Shown: positions 1-6,868, counted from the stretch's first letter. The stretch: 15,345 nt of DNA from a bacterium (GCA_021813005.1 JAKAMH010000013.1:1-15345), one strand, 5' to 3'. The notes: generated from the letters alone by a model not told the origin. A program made the numbers and translations.

Positions 1-166
1 GAGCACGAGATGGTTTGTCCTGGCGCTTCTTATCGGCATTGCCAGTGGTACCTACTCATCTATCTTTAATGCCTCACCGCTCCTGGTTGTGTGGCATGAC
101 TGGAGACTCAAACACCCCAGGAAAGCCTCTGCTCCCCAAAAGCCGACCAAAAAACCCTGGGAATAA
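1..166 (+). CDS. secF: SecF protein-export subunit, C-terminal end (partial)
   Basis: Reading from base 2, the frame runs open to TAA at 164-166 and encodes about 54 residues. It contains LLIGIASGTYSSIFNASPLL followed by VVWHDWR and a basic tail. That glycine- and serine-rich segment (GTYSSIF.ASPLL) matches the last transmembrane helix of SecF, the membrane subunit that with SecD uses the proton-motive force to help SecYEG move proteins outward. The tail after the helix is Lys/Pro-rich and would be cytoplasmic, as usual. The gene enters from the left edge, so start and operon partner (normally secD) are not visible. A different frame across the same bases gives a 72-residue open frame with no family features. 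The call rests on one short motif but the motif is distinctive. Confidence 0.85.
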   Translation, partial: STRWFVLALLIGIASGTYSSIFNASPLLVVWHDWRLKHPRKASAPQKPTKKPWE

Positions 167-191
167 TCCTCACTCTTTCATAAATCGTCTC

Positions 192-226
192 TTGCGAAAA
201 AGTTGGCAATTGGATAGAGTGAAGTT
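192..226 (+). promoter_or_regulatory. Promoter with leaderless start for the coiled-coil gene
   Basis: TTGCGA at 192-197 and TAGAGT at 215-220 are separated by 17 nt. Only 6 nt separate the -10 hexamer from the ATG at 227, so transcription should begin at or next to the start codon. No Shine-Dalgarno sequence precedes the ATG. The same hexamer-N6-ATG geometry occurs at three other genes in this window. Inferred from sequence only. Confidence 0.55.
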
Positions 227-667
227 ATGTTAACTAATGACGATCTGAAGAAGATAGGTAGCCTGATTGACGAACGGCTTGAAGATAATCTGGAAACCAA
301 ACTTGAAGGGCTTGAAAAAAAGCTGGAGGAAGTACTGGAGAAGAAACTCAATGCAAAGCTTGCTGAAAAGTTTGACCCGATTAATCAGGAAATTCGCAAC
401 ATGGCAAAGCAGCAGGAAGCCAGTCTTAATGAGAAGTTTCGCAACGTGGCAAAGCAGCAGGAAATCAGTCTTAACGAGAAGTTTCGCAACATGGCTACAG
501 AGCAGGAGACAACACTTAATAAAAAGTTTGCTCCTCTAAATAAAGCTATTCGTAAGATTGCCAGAGACCAAAGTCTCATGCTGGATATGCTTAATAGAGA
601 TGATATGGAGCTTTTTAAAAGGGTAAAAAGGATTGAAGCAAACCTCAACTTATCACCTTTAAAGTGA
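227..667 (+). CDS. Coiled-coil protein with three 15-residue tandem repeats
   Basis: A 146-residue, highly charged, nearly all-helical protein with no signal peptide, membrane helix or cysteine. Residues 1-50 (DDLKKIGSLIDERLEDNLE, then KLEGLEKKLEEVLEKKL) have heptad-like Leu/Ile spacing typical of coiled coils. Residues 57-71, 72-86 and 87-101 are three tandem copies of a 15-residue unit of the form RNMAKQQE.SLNEKF, with a weaker related stretch afterwards (IRKIARDQ). Small coiled-coil proteins starting MLTKDDL..IG.LID.RL are frequent in Microgenomates genomes and usually annotated hypothetical; some resemble tail-fibre or tape-measure style coils, but no function can be assigned. It follows secF on the same strand after 60 nt with its own predicted promoter, and converges with yqeY (34 nt apart). 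Confidence 0.85.
   Translation: MLTNDDLKKIGSLIDERLEDNLETKLEGLEKKLEEVLEKKLNAKLAEKFDPINQEIRNMAKQQEASLNEKFRNVAKQQEISLNEKFRNMATEQETTLNKKFAPLNKAIRKIARDQSLMLDMLNRDDMELFKRVKRIEANLNLSPLK
395..529 (+). repeat. Three tandem 45-bp in-frame repeats
   Basis: Copies at 395-439, 440-484 and 485-529 lie inside the coiled-coil gene, each beginning CGCAAC and ending AAGTTT. The first two differ at only a few bases; the third is more diverged, consistent with successive duplication of a 15-codon unit. Fifteen residues is about two heptads plus one, so copy-number change would alter coil length while keeping the frame. Confidence 0.9.
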
Positions 668-701
668 TGATTATATGATGGCAGTCACAATTGTATATGT
701 C

Positions 702-1163
702 TTAAGCATTTGCTGAAGTAAGTTTTTCTTTAACGAGGCGTGAGACAAGTGTGCCGTCTGCTTTCCCTTTAATGTTCGGCATCAGGTATCCCATGACTTT
801 TCCCATATCCTGCTGGGTTTTTGCTCCTGTTTGAGTCACTGCTGCATCAACCAGTTTTTGCAGATCTGCCTCACTCATCTGTTCCGGCAAATACTTTTCC
901 AGAACCGAAAGTTCAGCTTGTTCCTTTTCCACGAGATCCCCTCTATTGCCCGTCTTGAATTGCTCGATAGAATCCCTGTGCTGTTTTACCTCTTTCTCGA
1001 TGACGGATAGAACATCCTCTGCTGTAGCCTCATATCCGGCCCCACCCTTTTGGATTTCATAGTAATTGATGGCAGATAAGAGCATGCGAAGTACAGACAC
1101 ACGGATAGTGTCTTTTTGAAGCATTGCCTCCCTCAAACTCTGTTGTAAGTCTGATTTGCTCAT
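702..1163 (-). CDS. yqeY: GatB/YqeY domain protein
   Basis: A 153-residue protein matching the YqeY family along its whole usual length (about 150 residues). The N-terminal half is helical (MSKSDLQQSLREAMLQKDTI, then LRMLLSAI, then IEKEVKQHRDSIEQF), and the C-terminal half has the family pattern LPEQMSEADLQKLV, then DMGKVMGYLMP and KGKADG..VSRLVKEKL. The fold is shared with the tail domain of the amidotransferase subunit GatB, which contacts tRNA, so a tRNA-linked role is often suggested for YqeY, but its activity is not established. It is the last gene of the minus-strand cca/ABC block, 20 nt after the permease stop, yet has its own extended -10 element directly before the ATG. Confidence 0.93.
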   Translation of the reverse strand: MSKSDLQQSLREAMLQKDTIRVSVLRMLLSAINYYEIQKGGAGYEATAEDVLSVIEKEVKQHRDSIEQFKTGNRGDLVEKEQAELSVLEKYLPEQMSEADLQKLVDAAVTQTGAKTQQDMGKVMGYLMPNIKGKADGTLVSRLVKEKLTSANA

Positions 1164-1178
1164 TGGAGTATTATAGCA
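1164..1178 (-). promoter_or_regulatory. Extended -10 promoter giving a leaderless yqeY mRNA
   Basis: On the minus strand TGCTATAAT (1178-1170) is a perfect extended -10 (TGN plus consensus TATAAT). It is followed by 6 nt and then the yqeY ATG at 1163. A start site 7 nt after the hexamer falls on the start codon itself. There is no Shine-Dalgarno sequence in those 6 nt. No good -35 is seen at 16-18 nt, which an extended -10 can tolerate. Confidence 0.65.
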
Positions 1179-1183
1179 GAACG

Positions 1184-1969
1184 TTAACTTTCATTTCGCG
1201 CAAACTGCCCCGTGTCCTTGGATCTATTAAAAAGTTTGACAAAGACAAGCAGGGCTATCGGCAGGTAGATAATATTTTGCGTAAAGGCAATAAAAAATAA
1301 ATCCCAGCGAACTGCAGGGCTGATCAGTGCAGCTCGTGCTGCTTCAAAAACATAGGTTGCCGGGAATAAATATGCGAGCCACCTGATGGCAGATGGCAGA
1401 ACAGAGACGGGAAAAAATGCGGCTGTAAGAGGTTGAAACAGAAACGTCACACTCCATGCAAGCGCCTGGATCTTTGTCCCGTACCGGAAAATAAGCCCCA
1501 GTATGATAATGCCTGTCGAGATAGCAAACAAAATCAGGTTGAGAAAAAACAGAAACAAATTAAGGATGCCAAGATGCAGAACATTGAAGTGAAATACGTA
1601 GAGCGAAAGCAGCGTGCTTGTCACGAGAATGATGAGTGCCTTCAGTGATCCTGAGATGACAAATGAAAAAATATACTCAGTGATGGAAATTGGTGTCAGA
1701 AAAATATTACTTAAGTTGCGAGACCAGATATTCCACAGGCTCCCGACAGAAATAGAATACTGCGTGATATAGACAAGCTGCCACAATATCATCCCTACAA
1801 GAAGTGGGTAGGCATGGGTACTTCTTGAGCCGGCAACATAGAGCGACAGGAAGCCAAAAACAACAATATTGACGAGTGGGAAAAACACAACGTCAACAAT
1901 CACTTCAAGTGACCGCTTGGTGATGAAATACTCCTGGTAGAGCATGGCGATAATTCTATGCATTGACAT
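1184..1969 (-). CDS. ABC-2 type transporter permease
   Basis: Integral membrane protein of 261 residues from the start chosen here, with about six hydrophobic segments and the family tail LTAAFFPVSVLPSAIRWLAY followed by LFPATYVFEAARAAL. This is the membrane partner of the ABC ATPase encoded just upstream; together they would form a dimeric exporter of the ABC-2 class (drugs, lipids or polysaccharides). Substrate cannot be read from sequence. The open frame extends upstream to a TTG at 1990, but AAGGAGG (minus strand, 1984-1978) lies 8 nt before the ATG at 1969, so 1969 is the better start. With it the gene overlaps the ATPase stop by 14 nt, suggesting translational coupling. This is one of the few canonical Shine-Dalgarno sites in the window. 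Confidence 0.88.
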   Translation of the reverse strand: MSMHRIIAMLYQEYFITKRSLEVIVDVVFFPLVNIVVFGFLSLYVAGSRSTHAYPLLVGMILWQLVYITQYSISVGSLWNIWSRNLSNIFLTPISITEYIFSFVISGSLKALIILVTSTLLSLYVFHFNVLHLGILNLFLFFLNLILFAISTGIIILGLIFRYGTKIQALAWSVTFLFQPLTAAFFPVSVLPSAIRWLAYLFPATYVFEAARAALISPAVRWDLFFIAFTQNIIYLPIALLVFVKLFNRSKDTGQFARNES

Positions 1970-2903
1970 GTTTCGTTCCTCCTTTGGCAATTTGCAGAAA
2001 AAAGTCTTTCAGTGTTGGCTTTTGTACCTCAATATCCGTGATGTATAAGTCTGTCTTGCTGATGCCAAAAATAAGCTTTGGTATCATTTTCTCCTCAGTG
2101 ACAATCGAGACGATAAAATTATTAATAAATTTGTATTTTTGGTTATGAGAATCCAAGTATTTCACCATATTTTCTTTGCTTCCGTCAAAAGATAATCGCA
2201 GGACTGCCTGTCCAATGCGTTTGGTGAGGTTGAGCGGCGTGTCTTCGGCCACGATATTGCCTTTGTCCAGGAAAATGACCCGGTCGCAAATTCGCGCGAC
2301 CTCATCCATATTATGGCTCGTATAAAGCAGCGATATGTTTTGTTTCCGTTTAAGATCCTCGATAAGTGATAGGGTTCTGTCTGCCACATCGGGGTCAAGG
2401 GATGCAGTCGGTTCATCCATAAGGATCAGCTCGGGATCATTGAGAAGTGACTTAATGATATTCACTCTCGTTTTTTGTCCAGCCGAAAGATTCCAGTAAA
2501 TTTTTGAAAGCAGTTCTTCGCTGTGAAAGTACTCAATAAGATTCATGATTTTGTTCCTGGGATTTTTCACTTTATAAAGACCCGCAAATACAAGCAGGTT
2601 TTCCATCACATTGAGCCTACCTTGGAGCGTATTGAATGCTGATGCATAATTAATTCTTTGGAGAATATGCTGTTTGTTTTGGTAAAAATCCTTGCCAAAG
2701 TATTGAATACTACCACTTGTTGCAAGCGTAATTCCAAGCAAAATTTGGATCGTTGTTGTTTTGCCGGCACCATTGGGGCCCAAAAATCCCACAACCTCAC
2801 CTTCCCGTAAATAAAAAGAGATATCATTGACTGCGGTATATCCGCCAATGCACGGGCCGTAATGCTTGATGAGGTTTCGTACCTCAAGTATATTTTGCTT
2901 CAT
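1956..2903 (-). CDS. ABC transporter ATP-binding protein
   Basis: A 315-residue ATPase of the ABC-2 exporter type. Visible motifs are Walker A GPNGAGKTT (about residues 42-50), signature LSAGQ (139-143), Walker B LILMDEP (159-165), D-loop SLD, and switch histidine in TSHNMDE (H197). The Q-loop position reads NYASAF instead of the usual Q-containing stretch, a substitution seen in some exporters of this class. The final 90 residues form the extra C-terminal domain often found in these ATPases. It pairs with the overlapping permease gene. It lies 163 nt downstream of cca on the same strand; I find no convincing Shine-Dalgarno site before its ATG. A TTGACA occurs on the minus strand at 3045-3040 but lacks a good -10. 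Confidence 0.93.
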   Translation of the reverse strand: MKQNILEVRNLIKHYGPCIGGYTAVNDISFYLREGEVVGFLGPNGAGKTTTIQILLGITLATSGSIQYFGKDFYQNKQHILQRINYASAFNTLQGRLNVMENLLVFAGLYKVKNPRNKIMNLIEYFHSEELLSKIYWNLSAGQKTRVNIIKSLLNDPELILMDEPTASLDPDVADRTLSLIEDLKRKQNISLLYTSHNMDEVARICDRVIFLDKGNIVAEDTPLNLTKRIGQAVLRLSFDGSKENMVKYLDSHNQKYKFINNFIVSIVTEEKMIPKLIFGISKTDLYITDIEVQKPTLKDFFLQIAKGGTKHVNA

Positions 2904-3066
2904 AGTCAGAAATTGCAGTACGTCGCAGAAGGCCGAGTTTATCGAGGAAATACGTGCAGTATGTCGGATGTATTGGCAAATATTATCGTCATGACAAACA
3001 TTCGGGCAGTACCACCGATAAATCTCCCCCGGAGGCGGCTGTCAAAAGATTATAGAATGGATGAGC
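2904..3066. other. Intergenic spacer between cca and the ABC operon
   Basis: 163 nt with no supported gene. On the minus strand it contains a TTGACA (3045-3040) followed by weak -10 candidates and a short GC-rich inverted repeat (CTCC/GGAG near 3024-3034) with no T-run. Whether the ABC operon is transcribed from here or by read-through from cca cannot be decided by eye. Confidence 0.4.
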
Positions 3067-4512
3067 CTATTTGGCAAGTTCCATTTCGTGGAGGCGTTTG
3101 AGCAAGTATTCCTTGGTGTTTTTGGAAAGGTCCTCATCCACTTCATCAAACAATGTTTGGAGTATGTCACCGATCTTTTTGCTTGGCGGCAGATTAAGCT
3201 CTTGCATGATATCATTACCGTCAATTGCCAGGTCGTTGATGGAAAAGGGCGCAGGAGCGAGCTGTTCCTCGACTCGCTTTTTAAACAGTTTCAGGCGCCA
3301 ACTCTCGGCTGTCTGTGTGCCGCCGCCCAGCCTGTCTCCGATACGTAGATCCATCATGTCCTTGACGTTGTCTATCCCGACGCGTCTGATGAAGCGCCGT
3401 ACCGCACTATCTGTAATATGTTCATCAACAGTAAACATATGCCAGCGGACAAGTGTGACGATTTTCTGGCGTTGTTTTTTGGAAAGCCGCAGTCTATCTG
3501 CTATTTCATATGCCATACGTGCGCCTATCAGTTCGTGATTATGGAAGATGACATAACCGTCGGCATCCTCCGCCGCTACTCTTGGCTTACCGACATCATG
3601 AATGAGAGCGGCAAATCTGACGATTGGGTCTGCCGCAGGTGTGTACTTGAGAGACAGAACATTATGGGTGAATACATCATCTTTGTGGTGGCGGCCAGGG
3701 CGCTCCTGTGAGACTCCGATTCCCTCTAGAAGTTCCGGCAGGCAATACGCTAATAGTCCGGTGTTTTTCAGCAGCATAACGCCTTCATAGGGGTACGGAC
3801 TTGCCAGAATTTTAAGCAGCTCATCTCTAATTCTTTCTCCCGATATCTCAGCAAGAAGACCACTGTCTGAGATAATTGCCTCGAGTGTCTTGACATCGAT
3901 ACCAAATCCAAGTTGTGTTGCAAACCGTACCGCGCGTAGCAGTCTGAGTGCATCTTCTTTGAAGCGTTCCGCCGGATTGCCGACTGCCCTGATTATCTTT
4001 TTTTCAAGGTCCTCTTGCCCTCCATACGGGTCAATAATTGTGGGACTTTCTGATTCAAGTGAGGTTGCTTCAATGGCAATAGCATTGACAGTAAAGTCAC
4101 GCCGCATGAGATCCTCATCAATTGTCTTGCCCCAGGACACTGATTCCGGATGCCGCCTGTCAGTGTAAGTCTGTTCAGTACGGTAAGTAGTTACCTCGAC
4201 TATTTGAGTTTGAGGTTTGTTTGTTTCTCCCTCTTCAGGTATCACCCTCAAATCTCTCTCCTCTGCGGAGAGGGAAGAATAGGGAAGATTTTTTATTGGG
4301 ATGCCTACTGTACCAAAATTGTTATCATAAAAAGCGTCAGGAAATAACTTGAGTATCTCCTCAGGTGTGGCGCTGGTCGCAAAGTCCCAGTCTTTTGCCG
4401 GCAGGCCGAGGAGCATGTCACGGACAGAGCCCCCTACTAGGTGTAGCTCATGGCCACTTCGGATAAATGCTTTAATAGTGTCTTGGATGTAGAGAGGGAT
4501 TTGTAAACGCAT
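3067..4512 (-). CDS. cca: CCA-adding tRNA nucleotidyltransferase / poly(A) polymerase family, with HD domain
   Basis: A 481-residue class II nucleotidyltransferase that builds or repairs the tRNA 3' CCA end. The catalytic head is clear: LVGGSVRD (25-32), metal-binding DWD (41-43) and RRDFTVNAIAI (137-147), followed by RAVRFATQLGF (193-203) of the neck. An HD domain (about 270-365) has RHHKDD, HNVL and the metal pair HD at 305-306 in LIHDVGKP, as in many bacterial enzymes. The tail carries VRRFIRRVG and DLRIGDRLG. An insertion of about 20-30 residues (roughly 75-104, including SSLSAEERDLRVIPEEG) sits between GTVGIPI and VEVTTYRTE and coincides with a palindromic DNA element. AAAGGAG lies 13 nt before the ATG, a rather long spacing. 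Divergent from recJ, 44 nt apart. Confidence 0.94.
   Translation of the reverse strand: MRLQIPLYIQDTIKAFIRSGHELHLVGGSVRDMLLGLPAKDWDFATSATPEEILKLFPDAFYDNNFGTVGIPIKNLPYSSLSAEERDLRVIPEEGETNKPQTQIVEVTTYRTEQTYTDRRHPESVSWGKTIDEDLMRRDFTVNAIAIEATSLESESPTIIDPYGGQEDLEKKIIRAVGNPAERFKEDALRLLRAVRFATQLGFGIDVKTLEAIISDSGLLAEISGERIRDELLKILASPYPYEGVMLLKNTGLLAYCLPELLEGIGVSQERPGRHHKDDVFTHNVLSLKYTPAADPIVRFAALIHDVGKPRVAAEDADGYVIFHNHELIGARMAYEIADRLRLSKKQRQKIVTLVRWHMFTVDEHITDSAVRRFIRRVGIDNVKDMMDLRIGDRLGGGTQTAESWRLKLFKKRVEEQLAPAPFSINDLAIDGNDIMQELNLPPSKKIGDILQTLFDEVDEDLSKNTKEYLLKRLHEMELAK
4201..4290 (-). repeat. In-frame palindromic element inside cca
   Basis: On the + strand CTCTCC (4256-4261) and GGAGAG (4267-4272) form a 6-bp stem around a 5-nt loop. 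It extends to 9 positions with one G-T pair (4253-4275). The minus-strand reading CCCTCTCC..GGAGAG followed by GAGGGTGA resembles a dispersed palindromic repeat type seen in many bacterial genomes. It encodes the extra segment of Cca without breaking the frame. Boundaries are estimated from where the protein departs from the family pattern. Confidence 0.6.
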
Positions 4513-4515
4513 GGG

Positions 4516-4548
4516 TTGTTTCTGTCTCCTTTACTTTGTTATAGTATA
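4516..4548. promoter_or_regulatory. Overlapping divergent promoters for cca (-) and recJ (+)
   Basis: The near-symmetric TATAGTATA (4540-4548) supplies a -10 to both strands: TATAGT (4540-4545) toward recJ, preceded by TG at 4537-4538 as an extended -10, and TATACT (4548-4543) toward cca. The recJ start would leave a leader of about 5 nt. The cca leader would be about 24 nt and contains AAAGGAG (4532-4526). A weak -35 for recJ is TTGTTT at 4516-4521. Confidence 0.55.
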
Positions 4549-4556
4549 TCAGATAC

Positions 4557-6209
4557 ATGATACATAAACGTTGGGTAATCCTCGGAAAGCATCCTGCAAA
4601 AAAGGCGTCAATACAAGATATTTTGACTATCCTTTTGCACAATCGGGGCATAAAAGGCAAAAAACAGACTGATAATTTTATTACACCGTCTCTCGGTCTT
4701 GTGACGGCAAAGTCAGTTGGCATAGATGCTCTGCAACTCAAGCGGGCGATTGAGAGAATAAAGTCGGCTATCACAAACGCGGAAACAATCGTGATCTTTG
4801 GTGACTATGATGTGGATGGCATCACCGGTACGGCAATTCTCTGGGAGACACTCTACAAGAAAACAAAACATGTGTTTCCCTATATTCCAGACAGGGTAGA
4901 GGAGGGTTACGGATTATCGATTAAAGGTATGACAAACGTTCTTGCCAAACATCCCAAGACAACGCTGGTTATCACGGTGGATAATGGGATTGTTGCCGGG
5001 GCAGCCGCTGTGTGGGCGAAAGACAAGGGAATTGACGTGATCATCACAGACCACCATACATCGGGTAAACAGACGCCTGATGCATACGCTATTGTGCATA
5101 CAACCAATCTTTGCGGAGCAGGTGTTGCCTACCTTTTATCACAGGCATTTAAAGAGAAAGGAGACATAGATGATCATCTTGAACTTGCAGCACTTGGGAC
5201 CGTAGCGGATCTTGTTCCGCTAACAGGCGCTAACCGAGCTATCGTCAAGTTTGGAATAACATCCCTTAAACAAACGAAGCGGCCAGGACTGCGAGCCCTC
5301 TATCAAGCCGCCGGCATTGATCCGTCAACGATGAGTGTCTATACGATAGGACACCTTATCGGACCGCGTCTTAATGCAACCGGCCGACTTGCCAGTGCAA
5401 TGGATAGTCTGCGGCTTTTATGTACTCCCGACACGTCGCGGGCGCAAAAACTCTCAGATTACCTTGAGAGAACCAACAGAGAGCGGCAACTGATGATGCG
5501 TGAGGCGACGGATCACGCAACGCTTCTGGCACGGGAGACGGTGTCTTCCCGAAAACTTATTGTAGTATCGCATGAGTCCTACCAGCAGGGAGTGATCGGG
5601 CTGGTGGCGGGAAGACTTGTTGAAGAGTATTATCGTCCGGCAATTGTGATAGCCCGGGGAAAAGAAGAAAGCAAGGCATCTGCCAGGTCTATCCGTGGGT
5701 TTAATATTATTGAAGCACTTCGTCAATCTGCCGGTCTGCTTATCGACGTGGGCGGCCATCCTATGGCAGCCGGATTTACTCTCGAGACGAAGCTTATAGA
5801 GCAGTTTACACAGTTGCTTGAAAAAATTGCAGAACCGCTTCTCACAGATGACTTACTGGAAAAGAAACTGCAGATTGATTGTAAACTGCCGTTTTCGATT
5901 ATTACAAAGTCGTTTTATAAAAAACTTCAGACTCTTGCTCCATTTGGGATGGCAAATGCTGAGCCGGTCTTTATGACGGAAGATGTTACAGTAGAGGATA
6001 TCCGGGTAATAGGCCACGGCGCGACACATTTGAAAATGATTGTCCGACGGGACAATACCTCCTTTGACGCGATAGGATTCGGCCTGGGGGAACTGTCATC
6101 AGACATTCACGCCGGGGATACAGTAGCGCTTGCGTATTCAATAGACGAGAATACATGGAACGGCAGCACCAAACTACAGCTAAAGGTAAAAGATATAAGC
6201 AAAACTTAG
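4557..6209 (+). CDS. recJ: Single-stranded-DNA-specific exonuclease RecJ
   Basis: A 550-residue member of the DHH phosphoesterase family, at the usual RecJ length. In order it shows VIFGDYDVDGITGTA (metal-binding DYDVDG), VDNG, ITDHHTSG (the DHH motif), AALGTVADLVPL, GPRLNATGRL, then the DHHA1 domain with GVIGLVAGRL, SARSI and GGHPMAAGF, and a C-terminal OB-like domain (APFGMANAEPVF, then VIGHGATHLKMIV). RecJ degrades single-stranded DNA 5' to 3' in recombination and repair, cooperating with RecQ-type helicases and RecFOR. All core motifs are intact. The ATG at 4557 is used because the predicted promoter is immediately upstream and no earlier in-frame start lies downstream of it. Followed by a hairpin-rich repeat region. 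Confidence 0.96.
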   Translation: MIHKRWVILGKHPAKKASIQDILTILLHNRGIKGKKQTDNFITPSLGLVTAKSVGIDALQLKRAIERIKSAITNAETIVIFGDYDVDGITGTAILWETLYKKTKHVFPYIPDRVEEGYGLSIKGMTNVLAKHPKTTLVITVDNGIVAGAAAVWAKDKGIDVIITDHHTSGKQTPDAYAIVHTTNLCGAGVAYLLSQAFKEKGDIDDHLELAALGTVADLVPLTGANRAIVKFGITSLKQTKRPGLRALYQAAGIDPSTMSVYTIGHLIGPRLNATGRLASAMDSLRLLCTPDTSRAQKLSDYLERTNRERQLMMREATDHATLLARETVSSRKLIVVSHESYQQGVIGLVAGRLVEEYYRPAIVIARGKEESKASARSIRGFNIIEALRQSAGLLIDVGGHPMAAGFTLETKLIEQFTQLLEKIAEPLLTDDLLEKKLQIDCKLPFSIITKSFYKKLQTLAPFGMANAEPVFMTEDVTVEDIRVIGHGATHLKMIVRRDNTSFDAIGFGLGELSSDIHAGDTVALAYSIDENTWNGSTKLQLKVKDISKT

Positions 6210-6215
6210 GCAAAA

Positions 6216-6312
6216 CCTGTCATTCTGATCCGCCGGCTGGCGGAGAAAAATCCCTGCCTGGCGGCAGACACGTAGATCCTTCTCCCTGCGCCGCAGGGAT
6301 CAGGATAACTAA
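6216..6312. repeat. Hairpin-rich intergenic repeat island 1
   Basis: Within the 137 nt between the convergent recJ and 122-residue genes lie three perfect small hairpins in a row. TCCGCC/GGCGGA is at 6229-6244, CTGCC/GGCAG at 6254-6267, and TCCCTGC/GCAGGGA at 6283-6299. The first follows the word TCATTCTGA (6220-6228). The order of words matches island 2 near 9500-9640, so these look like copies of one dispersed mosaic element. No T-run follows any stem, so none is a standard terminator, though they may protect 3' ends. Confidence 0.65.
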
Positions 6313-6346
6313 AAGTGCGTAAGCCGTATAGATTAGAGTTCGGGGT

Positions 6347-6715
6347 TTACCTATTTTTTTCTAGCCTCACCTTAGTCTTCAGATCTTCAAATATCTCTTT
6401 GGCAGGACCATTTACGGTAACTCTTTTCTTTCCGGCAAGAATAGTGGCGGTTATGATTTCTATGCCAGCTCTTATTGCAAGGGTAGGTAATTCTTGGCTA
6501 GCGATTGCAAGTTCGTTGACTGCAGGGTGTGAGAAATGTAAGGGTTTATCTGTCCCTGCCGCGAATCCTAAAAGTTCTTTAGCTACTGTTTCATCAACCC
6601 CAGCACTTTTGGCGTACTCAACACCTCTCTCATGAGGTTTGCCCAAGTAAGTTTTACCTTTGATAACGGGTGCCAAATATGGTGCTTGCTCGTATTCAGT
6701 TAAACGTTGTGACAT
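6347..6715 (-). CDS. Conserved-looking orphan protein, 122 residues, function unknown
   Basis: A soluble, mixed-charge protein with no signal peptide, membrane helix or cysteine. I do not recognise the family. It starts MSQRLTEYEQAPYLAPVIKG; the middle has a helical stretch (VDETVAKELLGFAAGTDKPL) and a hydrophobic segment LAIRAGIEIITATILAGKKR. The coding call is supported by a strong Shine-Dalgarno sequence (GGGGAGGTGAG ending 6 nt before the ATG), a strong promoter (TTGACA-18-TATACT) and a long structured leader. Its leader of about 145 nt is far longer than others here and carries a small open frame and an intrinsic terminator, suggesting expression is controlled by attenuation. It is flanked by a repeat island and by divergent aspS. 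It might be a small RNA-binding or metabolic accessory protein, but nothing in the sequence decides this. Confidence 0.75.
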   Translation of the reverse strand: MSQRLTEYEQAPYLAPVIKGKTYLGKPHERGVEYAKSAGVDETVAKELLGFAAGTDKPLHFSHPAVNELAIASQELPTLAIRAGIEIITATILAGKKRVTVNGPAKEIFEDLKTKVRLEKNR

Positions 6716-6733
6716 AATATCTCACCTCCCCAC

Positions 6734-6766
6734 AAAAAAACCTCCTTTATTTACGGAGGAGATTGG
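6734..6766 (-). terminator. Intrinsic terminator / attenuator in the leader of the 122-residue gene
   Basis: Reading the minus strand, CCTCC (6759-6755), a 9-nt loop and GGAGG (6745-6741) form a stem followed directly by seven T (6740-6734). It stops short of the gene, whose Shine-Dalgarno site begins about 5 nt later. The same CCTCC arm, with CCAA just before it (6766-6763), can instead pair with GGAGGTTGG at 6800-6792. A 5-bp stem is modest, so termination is probably partial. Confidence 0.6.
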
Positions 6767-6791
6767 TCAATTTATTTTGTTCTCAACTACG

Positions 6792-6823
6792 CCAACCTCC
6801 CCTTACGCCCAAAAGCGAAGGAG
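6792..6823 (-). promoter_or_regulatory. Competing leader hairpins (anti-terminator and anti-anti-terminator arms)
   Basis: CTCCTTCGC (6823-6815) can pair with the downstream GCGTAAGGGGAG (6808-6797) around a 6-nt loop, giving 9 pairs with bulges. The overlapping GGAGGTTGG (6800-6792) can instead pair with CCAA.CCTCC of the terminator region (6766-6755), 9 pairs with a 3-nt bulge. The two foldings exclude each other, as in a four-arm attenuator. Confidence 0.5.
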
Positions 6824-6859
6824 ATGCCTAGTAATATTGGTAGAACAAGATAAATTCAT
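6803..6859 (-). CDS. Putative 18-residue leader peptide
   Basis: An ATG at 6859, only 2-3 nt from the predicted transcription start, opens a frame encoding MNLSCSTNITRHLLRFWA and ending in TAA at 6805-6803. It would be read as a leaderless message. Its last six codons (Leu Leu Arg Phe Trp Ala) coincide with arm 1 of the leader structure, so ribosome position there would decide which hairpin forms. There is one Trp codon and no run of identical regulatory codons, so the sensed signal is not obvious. It may be chance; the position is the main support. Confidence 0.4.
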   Translation of the reverse strand: MNLSCSTNITRHLLRFWA

Positions 6860-6868
6860 TACCCTGAT

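Noticed and set aside
15..233. 72-residue open frame at the left edge on the + strand
   Set aside because: It is out of frame with the SecF C-terminus, which has a recognisable motif, and its own product is low-complexity Pro/Ser/Lys without family features.
1970..1990. TTG start extending the ABC permease by 7 residues
   Set aside because: Those codons contain the AAGGAGG Shine-Dalgarno sequence serving the ATG at 1969.
3071..3538. 155-residue open frame on the + strand
   Set aside because: Antisense to the HD and tail region of cca; serine/arginine-rich composition typical of a shadow frame.
6716..6861. Known T-box or common riboswitch in the long leader
   Set aside because: No T-box AGGGTGG-type core or other familiar riboswitch core was recognised; the competing-arm attenuator model fits better.
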